From positions 1-57,234 of the forward strand of contig JAJQBQ010000034.1 in assembly GCA_021203205.1 (NCBI GenBank): DNA of 57,234 nt, written 5' to 3'. Below, one piece after another: positions 17,371-28,650 of this stretch (within the stretch, counting starts at the first letter, position 1; each line of letters starts with the position of its first letter). The stretch comes from Lachnospiraceae bacterium. Lineage in GTDB: Bacteria; Bacillota; Clostridia; Lachnospirales; Lachnospiraceae. The position numbers were made by a program, and so were the translations under genes. The notes beneath the pieces were generated by a model. The model saw only the letters and a program-made list of their open reading frames with translations, had not been told where the DNA came from and made no database searches.

Positions 17371-18699
17371 TCACTCCACCCAAATCTTTTCTTCCGTCTC
17401 CAGAGCCACTCGCACCAATTCATCAATCTTTTCGGAGAGTTTCTGCTCGCTTCTCTTAATGACTTTCAGCGACGGCTTCGTCACCGGATGCTTCGCCACG
17501 AAGATGGTGCAGCAGTCTTCGTACGGGAGGATGGAGGTCTCGAACGCACCGATTTTCTGGGAAATGTCGATGATGTCCTGCTTGTCGAAGGCGATGAGCG
17601 GGCGGAATACCGGCATCTCACAGACCTCGTTGGTCACTGCCAGCGACTGCATGGTCTGACTCGCCACCTGCCCCAGACTTTCACCGGTGGCAAGGCTTAA
17701 GCAGCCGTGCTGCTCCGCCAGGGTCTCGGCGATGCGCATCATGTAACGCCGCATGATGATGGTAAGCTCATCGTGCGGGCACTGGTCGTAGATATAGAGC
17801 TGGATGTCCTTGAAGTTCACGATGTGCAGCTCGATCGGGCCGGTGTAGCGGGAAATGATCTTCGCCAGGTCAATCACCTTCTGCTTCGCGCGCTCGCTGG
17901 TGTACGGCGGCGCATGGAAATACACCGCGTCAATGACGACGCCGCGCTTCGCCAGCATGTACCCCGCCACCGGGCTGTCGATGCCGCCCGAGAGCAGCAG
18001 CATGGACTTGCCCGCCGTGCCCACCGGCATGCCGCCGGGGCCCGGAATTTCCAGAGAGTAGATATTGATGCGGCTGCGGATCTCCACATACAGCATGACA
18101 TCCGGATGGTGAACATCCACCTTTACCTCCGGATAAGCCTGAAGGATGGCTTCGCCCACGCGGGCGTTGATCTCCATGGAGTCCAGCGGATAATTTTTCC
18201 GGGCACGGCGGGCCATGACCTTGAAGGTGAGCTTCGCGGGCATTTTCTCTGCCGCCGAATTATCCGGGACGTTTTTCGTCTCTCCGTCCGTCGGAACTTC
18301 CGATTGTGACGTTTCTCCATACCCCGAAACCTCCGGGCCGGTCTTCGCATCTTCATTCGGGACATTCGAGCAGGCCTTCAGCCCGTAGGTTTTCCCAATA
18401 TACGAGACCGCCTGCGCAAGCAGGTCATCCACACCGTTGTCGTCAATCTGCATAACTGGGCAGATATGTGTGATGCCAAAGACATGCTGCAGTGCCTCCA
18501 CCGCCTCATCATAGTCAAAATCCGTCAGCGCAGTGGCGTAAATGCGCCCGGACTCCTTCGTCACCTCAAACTCGCCGTCCACCGGCTTTAAGGCGCGGCG
18601 AATCTGGCGCACCAGTGCGTCTTCAAACAGATATCGGTTCTTGCCCTTGCAGCCGATTTCCGCGTATTTAATAAGGAAGGCTGAAAAATTATGTTCCAT
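17371..18699 (-). CDS. thiI: tRNA 4-thiouridine synthase / thiazole sulfur carrier ThiI
   Basis: 442 residues from ATG 18699 (MEHNFSAFLIKYAEIGCKGKNR); the frame open from 18855 runs inside the desulfurase gene and is rejected. An N-terminal ferredoxin-like part, a THUMP domain (about 60-215), and a PP-loop ATPase with LLLSGGIDSPVAGYML at about 234-249 are present. It has no rhodanese domain, so sulfur relay differs from E. coli. A hydrophilic insertion of about 45 residues (110-156, Glu/Ser/Thr/Pro-rich) interrupts the THUMP domain. It lies directly after a cysteine desulfurase, its likely sulfur donor. Confidence 0.94.
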   Translation of the reverse strand: MEHNFSAFLIKYAEIGCKGKNRYLFEDALVRQIRRALKPVDGEFEVTKESGRIYATALTDFDYDEAVEALQHVFGITHICPVMQIDDNGVDDLLAQAVSYIGKTYGLKACSNVPNEDAKTGPEVSGYGETSQSEVPTDGETKNVPDNSAAEKMPAKLTFKVMARRARKNYPLDSMEINARVGEAILQAYPEVKVDVHHPDVMLYVEIRSRINIYSLEIPGPGGMPVGTAGKSMLLLSGGIDSPVAGYMLAKRGVVIDAVYFHAPPYTSERAKQKVIDLAKIISRYTGPIELHIVNFKDIQLYIYDQCPHDELTIIMRRYMMRIAETLAEQHGCLSLATGESLGQVASQTMQSLAVTNEVCEMPVFRPLIAFDKQDIIDISQKIGAFETSILPYEDCCTIFVAKHPVTKPSLKVIKRSEQKLSEKIDELVRVALETEEKIWVE

Positions 18700-18736
18700 G
18701 ATAATCCTCTTTTCTTTTTCAGAGATAAACATCTCC

Positions 18737-19909
18737 TTATCTCGCCGTATACCTCCGCAGCACCGGCAGCAGCTCCCCGATACACTTCGCACAGTATTCC
18801 ACTTCCTCCAAAGTATTGTCCCGTGAAAAGCTGAACCGCAGCGTACTTCCCGCAAGCTCGTTGCTTAAGCCGATTGCGTGCAGCGTGTCGCTCGCGGCCT
18901 TCCTGCCCGCCTTACCCGTTTTGTTCGAGGAACATGCCGAACCGGCGGACACATAGATGCCGCGGTCTTCCAGCGAGTGCAGCAACACCTCACTGCGCAC
19001 GCCCTTAAATGTGACGCTCACGATATGCGGCGCGCCCGCCTCTCCCCGCGAGCTGTTTACCTGCACATCCGGCAGCTTTTCCATCTCGTCGATCAGCGCG
19101 TCCTTCAGCATCATCTCATGCGAGATTTTTTCTTCGAGATTCGCATACGCGGCCTCCGCGGCCACGCCGATGCCCGCGATCCCCGGGACATTTTCCGTTC
19201 CGGAGCGCATACCGTTCTGCTGGCCGCCGCCCAGAATCAGGGGGCTGATCTTCGCGTTTTTGCTCACATAGAGCACGCCGGTGCCCTTCGGCCCGTGAAA
19301 CTTGTGGCCGCTTAGCGACATCAGGTCGATCCCCATCCGCGCCGGATAAATCCGGTATTTTCCGAAGGCCTGGATGGCGTCCACGTGAAAAAGCGCGTTG
19401 GGGCTCTTCTCGTGGATCAGCCGCGCGGCCTCTGCGATCGGCTCCACCGCACCGATTTCGTTGTTCACGTACATGATGGAAACGAGAATCGTATCTTCCC
19501 TCAGCGCTTCCGCCAGTTCTTCCAGCGAAATATGCCCCGTCTGATCCACCGAAAGGTACGTCACTTCATAGCCTTCCTCTTCCAGAAGCTTCATCGGATT
19601 CTTCACACAGGGGTGCTCGATCTTCGTTGTGATCAGGTGCCGCCCCGCGCGCCGGTTGGCCCTGGCCGCACCGAAAATGGCGAGATTATTCGACTCCGTG
19701 CCGCCGGAGGTGAAAATAATCTCGTTCTCCTTTCCCTTTAATAGCTTCGCGAAGGTTTCCCGCGAAGCACTGATGTACTTTTCCGCGTTCACGCCCTTCT
19801 GATGAAGGGAGGACGGGTTGCCGTACTCAAGATCCATGGCCTCATTCATGATGGCGCGCACTTCCGGCAGGACGCGCGTCGTCGCCGAGTTGTCAAAATA
19901 AACTTCCAT
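18737..19909 (-). CDS. Cysteine desulfurase (NifS/IscS type)
   Basis: 390 residues. MEVYFDNSATTRVLPEV, NEIIFTSGGTESNN (PLP phosphate site), FHVDAIQAFGK and DLMSLSGHKFHGPKGTGVLYV (PLP lysine in SGHKF) are all present. The catalytic loop is SAGSACSSNKTGK with the sulfur-accepting Cys, the short-loop NifS-like form. It takes sulfur from cysteine as a persulfide. Its position just ahead of thiI suggests a partner dedicated to tRNA thiolation or thiamine synthesis rather than general Fe-S assembly. No iscU-like gene is nearby. Confidence 0.93.
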   Translation of the reverse strand: MEVYFDNSATTRVLPEVRAIMNEAMDLEYGNPSSLHQKGVNAEKYISASRETFAKLLKGKENEIIFTSGGTESNNLAIFGAARANRRAGRHLITTKIEHPCVKNPMKLLEEEGYEVTYLSVDQTGHISLEELAEALREDTILVSIMYVNNEIGAVEPIAEAARLIHEKSPNALFHVDAIQAFGKYRIYPARMGIDLMSLSGHKFHGPKGTGVLYVSKNAKISPLILGGGQQNGMRSGTENVPGIAGIGVAAEAAYANLEEKISHEMMLKDALIDEMEKLPDVQVNSSRGEAGAPHIVSVTFKGVRSEVLLHSLEDRGIYVSAGSACSSNKTGKAGRKAASDTLHAIGLSNELAGSTLRFSFSRDNTLEEVEYCAKCIGELLPVLRRYTAR

Positions 19910-19928
19910 ATTATTCGTATTCCTGTTT

Positions 19929-20693
19929 TTACTGTTCCAGCAGATACCCCAGCACCGACAGCGCCATGAGCCCTGCCGTTTCCGTCCGCAATATGCGGTT
20001 TCCGAGGGTGATCACTTTCGCGCCCGCTTCCTTCGCGGCCGCCACTTCTTCTTCGACAAATCCGCCCTCCGGGCCGATGAACACGCCCACGGACTGCCCC
20101 GGGCGGATGGCGGAAAGTTCCTGTCTCGTTGCTTCCATATTCTCTGCGTCCTCGTAAGGCAGAAGGATCACGTCCAGCTCTGCCGCTGCTTTCAGCGCCT
20201 CTGCAAAGCTCATGACCGGCAGAACTTCCGGGATAACGCTCCGCTTTGACTGGGCCGCTGCACTCTCAGCGATGGACTGCCAGCGTTTCCGCTTTGCGTC
20301 TTTTTTCTTTTCCTCGATTTTTACGACACTGCGTTTCATCGCCACCGGAGCAACCGCATATGCGCCCAGCTCCACCGCTTTCTGCACGATCAGCTCCATC
20401 TTGTCGCTCTTCGGCAGACCCTGAAACAGAGTGATGTGCGAGGGAAGCTCCCGGGCGGCGCGGGTGTAGTCCAGAATTTCCAGCGTCACTTCATCTGCGG
20501 TGACCGCCCGGATCCGGCAGAGATACTCCCCGGCCTCCTGAAAGTTGTTTTTTTCTTCTTTCCCGCGCACACCCGCCAGCACTTCCTCGCCCGGCCGCAT
20601 GCGCAGGACATTTTTGATGTGGTTCACATTCGGGCCGGTGATGCGGATCTCGTCCCCTTTGTTCTCGTCCGCAGTAACAAAAAATTTGTTCAT
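19929..20693 (-). CDS. rsmE: 16S rRNA (uracil-1498-N3)-methyltransferase RsmE
   Basis: 254 residues from ATG 20693 (MNKFFVTADENKGDEIRITG), which has GAAGGA ahead; the frame from 20711 adds six residues without support. It has an N-terminal PUA-like part and then a SPOUT fold: LFQGLPKSDKMELIVQKAVELGAYAVAPVAMKRSVVK, VGVFIGPEGGFVEEEV and TLGNRILRTETAGLMALSVLGY, the knot that binds SAM. It methylates U1498 of 16S rRNA. It follows prmA, as in many Firmicutes. Confidence 0.95.
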   Translation of the reverse strand: MNKFFVTADENKGDEIRITGPNVNHIKNVLRMRPGEEVLAGVRGKEEKNNFQEAGEYLCRIRAVTADEVTLEILDYTRAARELPSHITLFQGLPKSDKMELIVQKAVELGAYAVAPVAMKRSVVKIEEKKKDAKRKRWQSIAESAAAQSKRSVIPEVLPVMSFAEALKAAAELDVILLPYEDAENMEATRQELSAIRPGQSVGVFIGPEGGFVEEEVAAAKEAGAKVITLGNRILRTETAGLMALSVLGYLLEQ

Positions 20694-20845
20694 ATCAAAA
20701 TCCTTCTGCACATGACTATCTCAAAAGCCACAACATATACTGCTTTTTCAAATTTCCGAAATAACCGTTTCCAGAGATTTACTCCGTTTTCCGTTCCGAT
20801 TACATCATCTGTGCATTTCTCCATTAAGAATATGGCACAGATTCC

Positions 20846-21799
20846 TTATCTCTTCCTCGCCGTGATGGACACCCAGTCGCCCTGCCTGGTCACTTCCACG
20901 ATTTCCAGCTCCGGGTTTGCCTGCATGGCCCGCGTCACCTCGGCCTCCTTCGTGTCGATGATGCCGGAAGTGATGTAGTAAGCCCCCTTTTTCATATGCC
21001 GGGTGATCATGCCGGAGAGCGGGCAGATGACATCCGCCAGGATGTTCGCCACCACAACATCGTACTCCGAGCCTGCAGCCTGCTGCACCGCCTCATCGTC
21101 AATGATGTTTCCCATGTGCAGGGTGAACGCGTCCTCCGGCAGCAGGTTTTTCAGCATATTTTCCTTCGCCGCAGTGACTGCGTTCTCGTCCAGATCCGTG
21201 CCGACCACGTGCGCCGCCCCCAGCGTGTATGCAATAATAGAGAGAATGCCGCTGCCACAGCCCACATCCAGCACGCTGCAACCCTCGGTCACGCGCTTGC
21301 GGAGTCCCCGGATGCAGAGCTGCGTGGTCTCATGCTTTCCGGTGCCGAAGGCGATGCCCGGATCGATCTCTATAACGATCTTTCCGGCGGCTTCTTCCTC
21401 GGATACCGTCTCCCAGGTCGGCTTGATGAGAATATCGTCCACGGTAAACGGGTGGAAAAATTCTTTCCAGCTGTTCATCCAGTCCTGATCCTCGGTCTCG
21501 GACTTCGCGATAGTGCCCTCGCCGATGTCCACAAAAAGAGCCGTCTCCGCGAGACCGTCGCGGACAGCCTGCAAAGCCTCATCGGAAAGCTCCTCCTCCG
21601 TGTAAAAATCCACCACTGCCAGCCCGTCATCTGCCGGCATGTCCGGCGTGATGTCTACAAACATGCGGCGGCAGTCCGCCTCGGAGAGCGGCACGTGATC
21701 TTCCACCTGCGCGCCCTCGATGCCTTGCTCCGCCAGCATGGCCACGATCAGGTCGCTGGCGGCGGTTGTCGTGCTAATCTGGTATTTGAACCACTTCAT
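20846..21799 (-). CDS. prmA: Ribosomal protein L11 methyltransferase PrmA
   Basis: 317 residues from ATG 21799 (MKWFKYQISTTTAASDLIVAML), with GGAGAGG ahead. IDPGIAFGTGKHETTQLCIRGL and VLDVGCGSGILSIIAYTLGAAHVVGTDLDENAV form the SAM pocket, and DVVVANILADVICPL is the NIL motif near the active site. The first 100 residues are the L11-recognising domain. It trimethylates ribosomal protein L11. In this operon it follows dnaJ, but a 500-base gap with hairpins separates them. Confidence 0.96.
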   Translation of the reverse strand: MKWFKYQISTTTAASDLIVAMLAEQGIEGAQVEDHVPLSEADCRRMFVDITPDMPADDGLAVVDFYTEEELSDEALQAVRDGLAETALFVDIGEGTIAKSETEDQDWMNSWKEFFHPFTVDDILIKPTWETVSEEEAAGKIVIEIDPGIAFGTGKHETTQLCIRGLRKRVTEGCSVLDVGCGSGILSIIAYTLGAAHVVGTDLDENAVTAAKENMLKNLLPEDAFTLHMGNIIDDEAVQQAAGSEYDVVVANILADVICPLSGMITRHMKKGAYYITSGIIDTKEAEVTRAMQANPELEIVEVTRQGDWVSITARKR

Positions 21800-22306
21800 G
21801 GAAAATTCCTCTCCTCTCATTATCGATATAGAAAACTTACAGCAATTGCACTAATTTTCACTGCGAGATTTCCATTAGGATCGCGGAAACTGAGGTTCAT
21901 GCTTCACATGAACCTCAGAAGCGCAGAACGATCCGTAAACTACTTTGACTCCTCAGTCATTTTTATATTTAATAATATTCCTGTCTGTTCTTCATCTCAT
22001 AAAAATGTGTTTTATAGAGACTATCATACACCGATTTCAGGATTTTGTACACCCCTGTTTTCAGTCAGGCCACGCATGTTTTTTCATTCAAACCATGTCT
22101 GTTACACACGAATGTCAGGAACAGGCGAAAAATTCTATCCATCTGTTCCTGACATCTGCCTCAACTCATTGACATAAAACTCGAATCGCAAAGAACCGGT
22201 CCGGTAACCACGAATCATCATCCAATAACTGCCAATTTCTGATCACGAATCGCCGGCCGCCAGCCACTGGCCTCGTATCACCAGACACCAGCCACTAACT
22301 ACTAGC
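21800..22306. other. Gap between dnaJ and prmA with two strong hairpins and a low-complexity stretch
   Basis: No gene is seen. CTGAGGTTCATG (21890-21901) pairs perfectly with 21907-21918 (12 bp, 5-base loop). TGTCAGGAACAG (22113-22124) pairs perfectly with 22143-22154 (12 bp). From about 22190 to 22305 the DNA is a CCA/CACCAG-rich degenerate repeat leading up to the dnaJ stop codon. The hairpins lack T-runs; they may be processing or mRNA-stability elements that uncouple prmA from the chaperone genes. Confidence 0.5.
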
Positions 22307-23473
22307 CTACCACTTCTTCCGCCGCTTCTTCCCATCGCCTTTTCCGTCCGCATCCGCTTCCTGGTTCAGCGTGTTGCCGGTGGCAGCATCGAACTGACGC
22401 AACAGATCCTGCTGCTCTTTCGTGAGCTTCGTCGGCACATCCACCACAAGGGTTACGTACTGGTCACCGCGGATATTTTTGTTGCGCAGGCTTGGCACAC
22501 CCTTGCCGCGCAGCGTGATTCTGGTGTCGGTCTGCGTACCCGGGCGAATCGTCTGGATGCTGTCCCCGTCCACCGTGCGTACGCGGATGTCGCCGCCCAG
22601 CGCCGCCTGCGCAAAGCTGATCCTCTCCGTGGAGTAAATATCCTGATCCTGTCTGGTGAATACCGGATCTCTGGATACGCTCACCTGCACCAGCAGATCG
22701 CCCCGCGGGCCGCCGTTTACACCCGGCTCTCCCTTTTCGCGGATACGGACGCTCTGGCCGTCGTCGATGCCGGCCGGAATGTTGACGGAGATCGTCTTTC
22801 TGTGGGTGATAAAACCGGTGCCGTTGCAGTCCGGACATTTGTCGCGGATGATTTTCCCGGTGCCGCGGCAGTCCGGGCAGGCCTGCGTGCTGCGCATCTG
22901 CATGCCGAAGACCGACTGCTGTGTGTAGGTCACCTGACCGCGACCGCCGCACTTCGAACAGGTCTCCGGTGATGTGCCCGGTCTCGCGCCCGAGCCGTGA
23001 CAGGTATCGCACGGATCCTTTAAGTTCAGCGTAAACTCTTTCTCACAGCCAAACATCGCCTCCTGGAAGGAGATGCGAACGCCCACACGCACATTTGCCC
23101 CCGGCTGCGGGCTGTTTGCGCCTCTGCCATAGCTGCTGCCGCCGAATCCGCCGCCGAACAGGTCGCCGAAAATATCGCCGAAGCTGCCAAAGATATCGCC
23201 CATATCCATATTGGTGAAGTCAAACCCGCCGCCACCGGCGCCCTGTTCAAAGGCTGCGTGGCCGTACTGGTCATATTGACGTCTCTTTTCCGGGTCGCTT
23301 AAGACGGCGTAGGCTTCGGATGCCTCCTTGAACTTTGCCTCAGCCTCCTTGTCGCCGGGATTCGTGTCCGGGTGGTACTTTTTCGCCAGCTGACGGTACG
23401 CTTTTTTGAGCGTGGCATCATCTGCACTCTTATCTACCCCCAGAACCTCGTAATAATCTCTCTTCTCTGCCAT
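22307..23473 (-). CDS. dnaJ: Chaperone DnaJ (Hsp40)
   Basis: 388 residues. The J domain (1-70) contains [11 protein letters not shown] with the HPD that stimulates DnaK ATPase. A Gly/Phe region (about 72-125) is followed by four zinc-binding repeats: [24 protein letters not shown] and CPDCNGTG. The C-terminal substrate domains ([15 protein letters not shown] and on) are complete, with a Lys/Arg-rich tail. It delivers unfolded proteins to DnaK. It is the fourth gene of the hrcA operon. Confidence 0.97.
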   Translation of the reverse strand: MAEKRDYYEVLGVDKSADDATLKKAYRQLAKKYHPDTNPGDKEAEAKFKEASEAYAVLSDPEKRRQYDQYGHAAFEQGAGGGGFDFTNMDMGDIFGSFGDIFGDLFGGGFGGSSYGRGANSPQPGANVRVGVRISFQEAMFGCEKEFTLNLKDPCDTCHGSGARPGTSPETCSKCGGRGQVTYTQQSVFGMQMRSTQACPDCRGTGKIIRDKCPDCNGTGFITHRKTISVNIPAGIDDGQSVRIREKGEPGVNGGPRGDLLVQVSVSRDPVFTRQDQDIYSTERISFAQAALGGDIRVRTVDGDSIQTIRPGTQTDTRITLRGKGVPSLRNKNIRGDQYVTLVVDVPTKLTKEQQDLLRQFDAATGNTLNQEADADGKGDGKKRRKKW

Positions 23474-23831
23474 ATCTATGTTCCTTTCCGGATCCGCCCG
23501 GGATCCGCGAGTTTCATATTCGATTCTGTTTAGCGAAAAATCCGCTTCTGTTTGTCACATTTCTACGGAAAATCCGTTTCTTCCTCACGTCTCTTTTCTT
23601 TGAAAAAACTGCTTTCTCCTTGCGTCTCTTTCCTTCGAAAAATCCGCTTTCTCTTTCGATTTCTATCATTAAACGCGCTTAAGTCGGCGGGTTTCCCCGC
23701 CGACTGCACTCCATTAACAAAACGTTTTCTAATCTTTGCGGAAACGTCCGGATTTATATTTGCAACACCTAAGAAGCGATCCGCGGTGTCATTACTTTTG
23801 ACCTCAACGTCATTTTACTTTATCAGAGGAA
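23474..23831. repeat. Spacer between dnaK and dnaJ with degenerate ~45-50-base repeats
   Basis: Plus-strand units of the form CGAAAAATCCGCTTTCTC...TTTCT recur imperfectly three or four times between about 23525 and 23670 (for example near 23537, 23568, 23600 and 23635). No gene or terminator is recognised in the 358 bases. The unit resembles the repeats in the rfbD-rfbC and hrcA upstream spacers. Confidence 0.5.
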
Positions 23832-25826
<1,995 letters not shown>

Positions 25827-25849
25827 TCACCTGTTCCTCAAAAATAATT

Positions 25850-26623
25850 TTAATTCGCCACCTGCACCATGCTGTGCCGGATGACGCTGTCCCGGTAGGT
25901 GTAACCCTTCTGGAACTCCTGTGCCACGACATTCTCGCCGTAGTTTTCATCTTCAATATGCATGACCGCATTGTGGAAGTTCGGATCGAACTCTTTCCCC
26001 ACCGCCTCGATGGGGTGGACATCCATGCCCTCCAGCGTGGTGAGCAGCTGCCGGTATACCTTGTCCATGCCCTCCGCAAAAGGCGATGCCTTTTCCTCCT
26101 CCGTGAGGGTGGCGAGACCGCGCTCGAAATTGTCCACCACCGGGAGGATTTTCTCGATGGTACTCTTCTGGCCCATCTCGAACATGGAACTCTTTTCCTT
26201 CTCGGTCCGCTTGCGGAAGTTCTCGAATTCCGCCATCAGTCGCCGGTGCTTGTCGGTCAGATCTTCGATCTGCTCATCTTTTTTGTCTTTCTTCTTTTTA
26301 AAGAAACCTTTCTTCTCGTCCGCCTTGCCGTCGGATGCATCTTCCGATGAGATGTCATCCGTGCGGCCGGCACCGTTTGGCGTGGGCTCATCGCCCTCAC
26401 CGGATGTCTCCGCGGAATCATCGGTTTCGGTTGCTTCCTCCGGCGCGGCCTTCTCCGCTGTTTCGCTGTCAGTGGCTGCGCCGGCTGATCCGTCCGCGGT
26501 TTCGGACTGTTTTCCCGCCACGCCCGCCTCAGCCGTGCCTGCCGTCTTCCTCTCCTGTTCGGAGGCTGCGACATCGGGCTCTTTTTCTTTGTTCAGGCTT
26601 TCGGCCTGGTTTGCTTCTTCCAT
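25850..26623 (-). CDS. grpE: Nucleotide exchange factor GrpE with long acidic N-terminal extension
   Basis: 257 residues from ATG 26623, preceded by AAGGAGG; the frame from 26674 is rejected. The GrpE core spans about 108-257: RRLMAEFENFRKRTEKEKSSM, ILPVVDNFERGLATL, VYRQLLTTLEGMDVHPIEAVGKEFDPNFHNAVMHIED and VVAQEFQKGYTYRDSVIRHSMVQVAN. The first ~100 residues are a Glu/Ala/Thr-rich, presumably disordered extension, longer than the few dozen residues usual here, ending in KKGFFKKKKDKKDEQIED. GrpE exchanges ADP on DnaK and acts as a thermosensor. Confidence 0.95.
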   Translation of the reverse strand: MEEANQAESLNKEKEPDVAASEQERKTAGTAEAGVAGKQSETADGSAGAATDSETAEKAAPEEATETDDSAETSGEGDEPTPNGAGRTDDISSEDASDGKADEKKGFFKKKKDKKDEQIEDLTDKHRRLMAEFENFRKRTEKEKSSMFEMGQKSTIEKILPVVDNFERGLATLTEEEKASPFAEGMDKVYRQLLTTLEGMDVHPIEAVGKEFDPNFHNAVMHIEDENYGENVVAQEFQKGYTYRDSVIRHSMVQVAN

Positions 26624-26885
26624 GTGAATCCTCCTTTTCGATTTTTTTCTTCCTATTCTCATATTGCCTCGCATTTGCGGGGGATAGGTTCTCCGTTTTA
26701 ACTTTCGTCTTCACCCTGCTGTCTTCCCTCAAAGCGAATCGGAAGATTCCGGTTACTTACCCCTTGTTACCCGCCATGCGGGCGTGTAGTGTTACCATTT
26801 TCTTAGATATCGCTGTCCGGACATCCTTCGCCGTTTTATTCATCCGCTGTCTTCTGCGCTCTGCGGAATTGTCACCCGGCAGATT

Positions 26886-27944
26886 CTATGTCTTTCGGAA
26901 CGCTTCGTCCAGCTGGCTCTTCACTGTCCGCAGCGACTCGATCGCCTTGCGGTAATCCATGCGCTTCGGTCCGATGATGCCGATGGTGCCGGTCACGCCG
27001 TCGTCCAGTTCGTAAGTAGCCGTGACCACACTGCAGTCCTTCATGGACTGGATGGGGGTCTCATTGCCGATGTAAACCTGAATGCCGGTGCCGTTTTCAT
27101 CTCCGTCGCTGCCGTCGCTGACCAGCGTAGTCAGGAGCTTTTTCTGTTCCAGCGTGTCGATCAGCTCGCGCGCCCGATCCTGATCGCTCAGCTCCGGATA
27201 GCGGAAGATGTTCGTGGCGCCGCTGGTGTAGATGCGCATCTCATCGTCCGTGGAGAGGATTGCCTCGCCGACGGCCTCGACAATGGTACGCACAACCTCG
27301 CGCTGTTTTCCCGCCTGCTCCGCCATGTTGGTGATGGTGGCCAGTGTGATTTCCTCCACCGCCAGTCCCGCCAGCGTGGTGTTCAGCAACAGGTTCAGCT
27401 TCAGGATGGTCTCCTGATCGATGGGCTCCGGAATCTGAATGACCCGGTTCTTAATGGCATTGTTCTCGGTCACAATGACACACAACAGCGTCCGCTCATC
27501 CACCCCTGTCAGCTGAATGAACTTCAGCCGGTTATTTTTATACTGCGGGCTGGAAACCATAGCCGTGTAGTTCGTGCTGTCGGCCAGCGTCCGCGCCACG
27601 GTCTGCAACAGGTCTTCCAGCTGGTCGGCCTTTTCGATGAGAAGGTCTTCCTTGCTTTTGAGTTCCTGCTCCTTATCCTGCAGCTCCCTTTCCCGCTCCA
27701 TCATGCGGTCTACGTAATATCGGTAGCCCTGATCGGAGGGGATGCGCCCCGCGGAGGTGTGCGGCTGAATGATCAGCCCCAGCTCTTCCAGATCCGACAT
27801 TTCGTTCCGTATGGTCGCGGAACTTAAGTTCAGGTCGGTGTACTTCGAAATCGTCCTGGACCCGACAGGCTCGCCGGTCTCAAGGTAATTTCTAATGATG
27901 GCAAACAGGATTTTTTCTTTCCTCTCGTCCAGTTCCATGTCCAT
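26886..27944 (-). CDS. hrcA: Heat-inducible transcription repressor HrcA
   Basis: 352 residues from ATG 27944, 8 bases after AAGGAGG; the frame open from 28022 lies inside a repeat region and is rejected. The N-terminal winged helix (ERKEKILFAIIRNYLETGEPVGSRTISKYTDLNLSSATIRNEMSDLEELGLIIQPHTSAGRIPSDQGYRYYVD) is diagnostic. The C-terminal GAF-like domain ends in VTGTIGIIGPKRMDYRKAIESLRTV. It binds CIRCE to repress the operon and needs GroEL to fold. A perfect CIRCE lies about 200 bases ahead of its own start. Confidence 0.97.
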   Translation of the reverse strand: MDMELDERKEKILFAIIRNYLETGEPVGSRTISKYTDLNLSSATIRNEMSDLEELGLIIQPHTSAGRIPSDQGYRYYVDRMMERERELQDKEQELKSKEDLLIEKADQLEDLLQTVARTLADSTNYTAMVSSPQYKNNRLKFIQLTGVDERTLLCVIVTENNAIKNRVIQIPEPIDQETILKLNLLLNTTLAGLAVEEITLATITNMAEQAGKQREVVRTIVEAVGEAILSTDDEMRIYTSGATNIFRYPELSDQDRARELIDTLEQKKLLTTLVSDGSDGDENGTGIQVYIGNETPIQSMKDCSVVTATYELDDGVTGTIGIIGPKRMDYRKAIESLRTVKSQLDEAFRKT

Positions 27945-27981
27945 GGGACCCGCCTCCTTTCCGGTTGCTCCCGATTCGATT

Positions 27982-28044
27982 TTCCGGTTTTCCCGATTCG
28001 ATTCCCCGGTATTCAAATTCAATTCCGGTTTTCCCGATTCGATT
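27982..28044. repeat. 22-base direct repeat in the hrcA leader
   Basis: A perfect 22-base sequence (containing CCGGTTTTCCCGATTCG) occurs at 27982-28003 and again at 28023-28044. A partial third copy precedes it near 27968. It lies in the 5' leader of the heat-shock mRNA, between CIRCE and the hrcA ribosome binding site. Confidence 0.75.
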
Positions 28045-28146
28045 TCCGATATCTGTTTTCGTCGCTTTCCGTCACAGGAACCCCGGAATCTGTTCTTTCA
28101 CAGTTCCGGCCGTCCCGACGTTCTGCGCCATTTCCTTTTTTGAATG

Positions 28147-28173
28147 TTAGCACTCGTTTTGTTGGAGTGCTAA
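28147..28173 (-). promoter_or_regulatory. CIRCE operator (HrcA binding site)
   Basis: TTAGCACTC (28147-28155), a 9-base spacer and GAGTGCTAA (28165-28173) are an exact match to the CIRCE consensus. It lies just downstream of the hrcA promoter hexamers, so HrcA bound here would block transcription of hrcA-grpE-dnaK-dnaJ. Confidence 0.97.
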
Positions 28174-28185
28174 CATCTGCGTGAT

Positions 28186-28214
28186 AAAATAGCACCCTGA
28201 GCTCCATTTGTCAA
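28186..28214 (-). promoter_or_regulatory. Promoter of the hrcA-grpE-dnaK-dnaJ operon
   Basis: On the minus strand TTGACA (28209-28214) and TATTTT (28186-28191) are 17 bases apart, with CIRCE beginning 12 bases downstream. The consensus -35 and position next to CIRCE fit a vegetative sigma-A promoter controlled by HrcA. Confidence 0.8.
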
Positions 28215-28650
28215 CCATTATTTTGTGAAAAATACGTGGAAATATCTAAAGAAAATATAAAAACAGGCAAATACACTTAAAAAGTGCACGGCTTCTTTGC
28301 GAATCGTAGGCGCATACCCCTGAAATCTACAGTAAAAAAGGCACCGACAGCTGCAGCGGGCTTTTTTCTCATTCCCGGGCATATCTTTTCGCCGAAAAGA
28401 ACTTCTTCTATTATTATAGACAGATGTTTCCTGCAAAAGCCGAAAGAACTTTTTCTATATATAGACAGATGTCTTCTGCAAAAAAGATGAAAACCCGAAA
28501 ACAGACAAAACCCGACGCAGTCTGCCTGTGCCGTTTTTTCAGGGATGTTCTTTGAATACAGCGCCCTTGTGCCGTGGACGCTTTGCCGGATCCGGCACAC
28601 TGCAGTTACCGAAACAGGCAATCTATAAGGATATGTACCGACTCGTTCAC
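28215..28650. other. Gene-free region between mscL and the hrcA promoter
   Basis: No gene is supported. It contains a near-tandem duplication of about 45-48 bases: GAAAAGAACTTCTTCTATTA... at 28393-28439 and GAAAGAACTTTTTCTATATA... at 28441-28484, both continuing into TAGACAGATGT and CTGCAAAA. A GC-rich stretch at about 28500-28600 shows no clear terminator. Confidence 0.5.

Noticed and set aside
18700-18855. Longer ThiI start at 18855
   Set aside because: It runs inside the cysteine desulfurase gene, has a Cys-rich improbable sequence, and the family begins at MEHNFSAFLIKYAEIG.
22190-22305. CRISPR or tandem-repeat array before the dnaJ stop
   Set aside because: The CCA/CACCAG-rich stretch is degenerate, with no fixed unit length.
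27945-28022. HrcA start at 28022
   Set aside because: The extension is translated from the repeat-rich leader; AAGGAGG lies correctly before ATG 27944.
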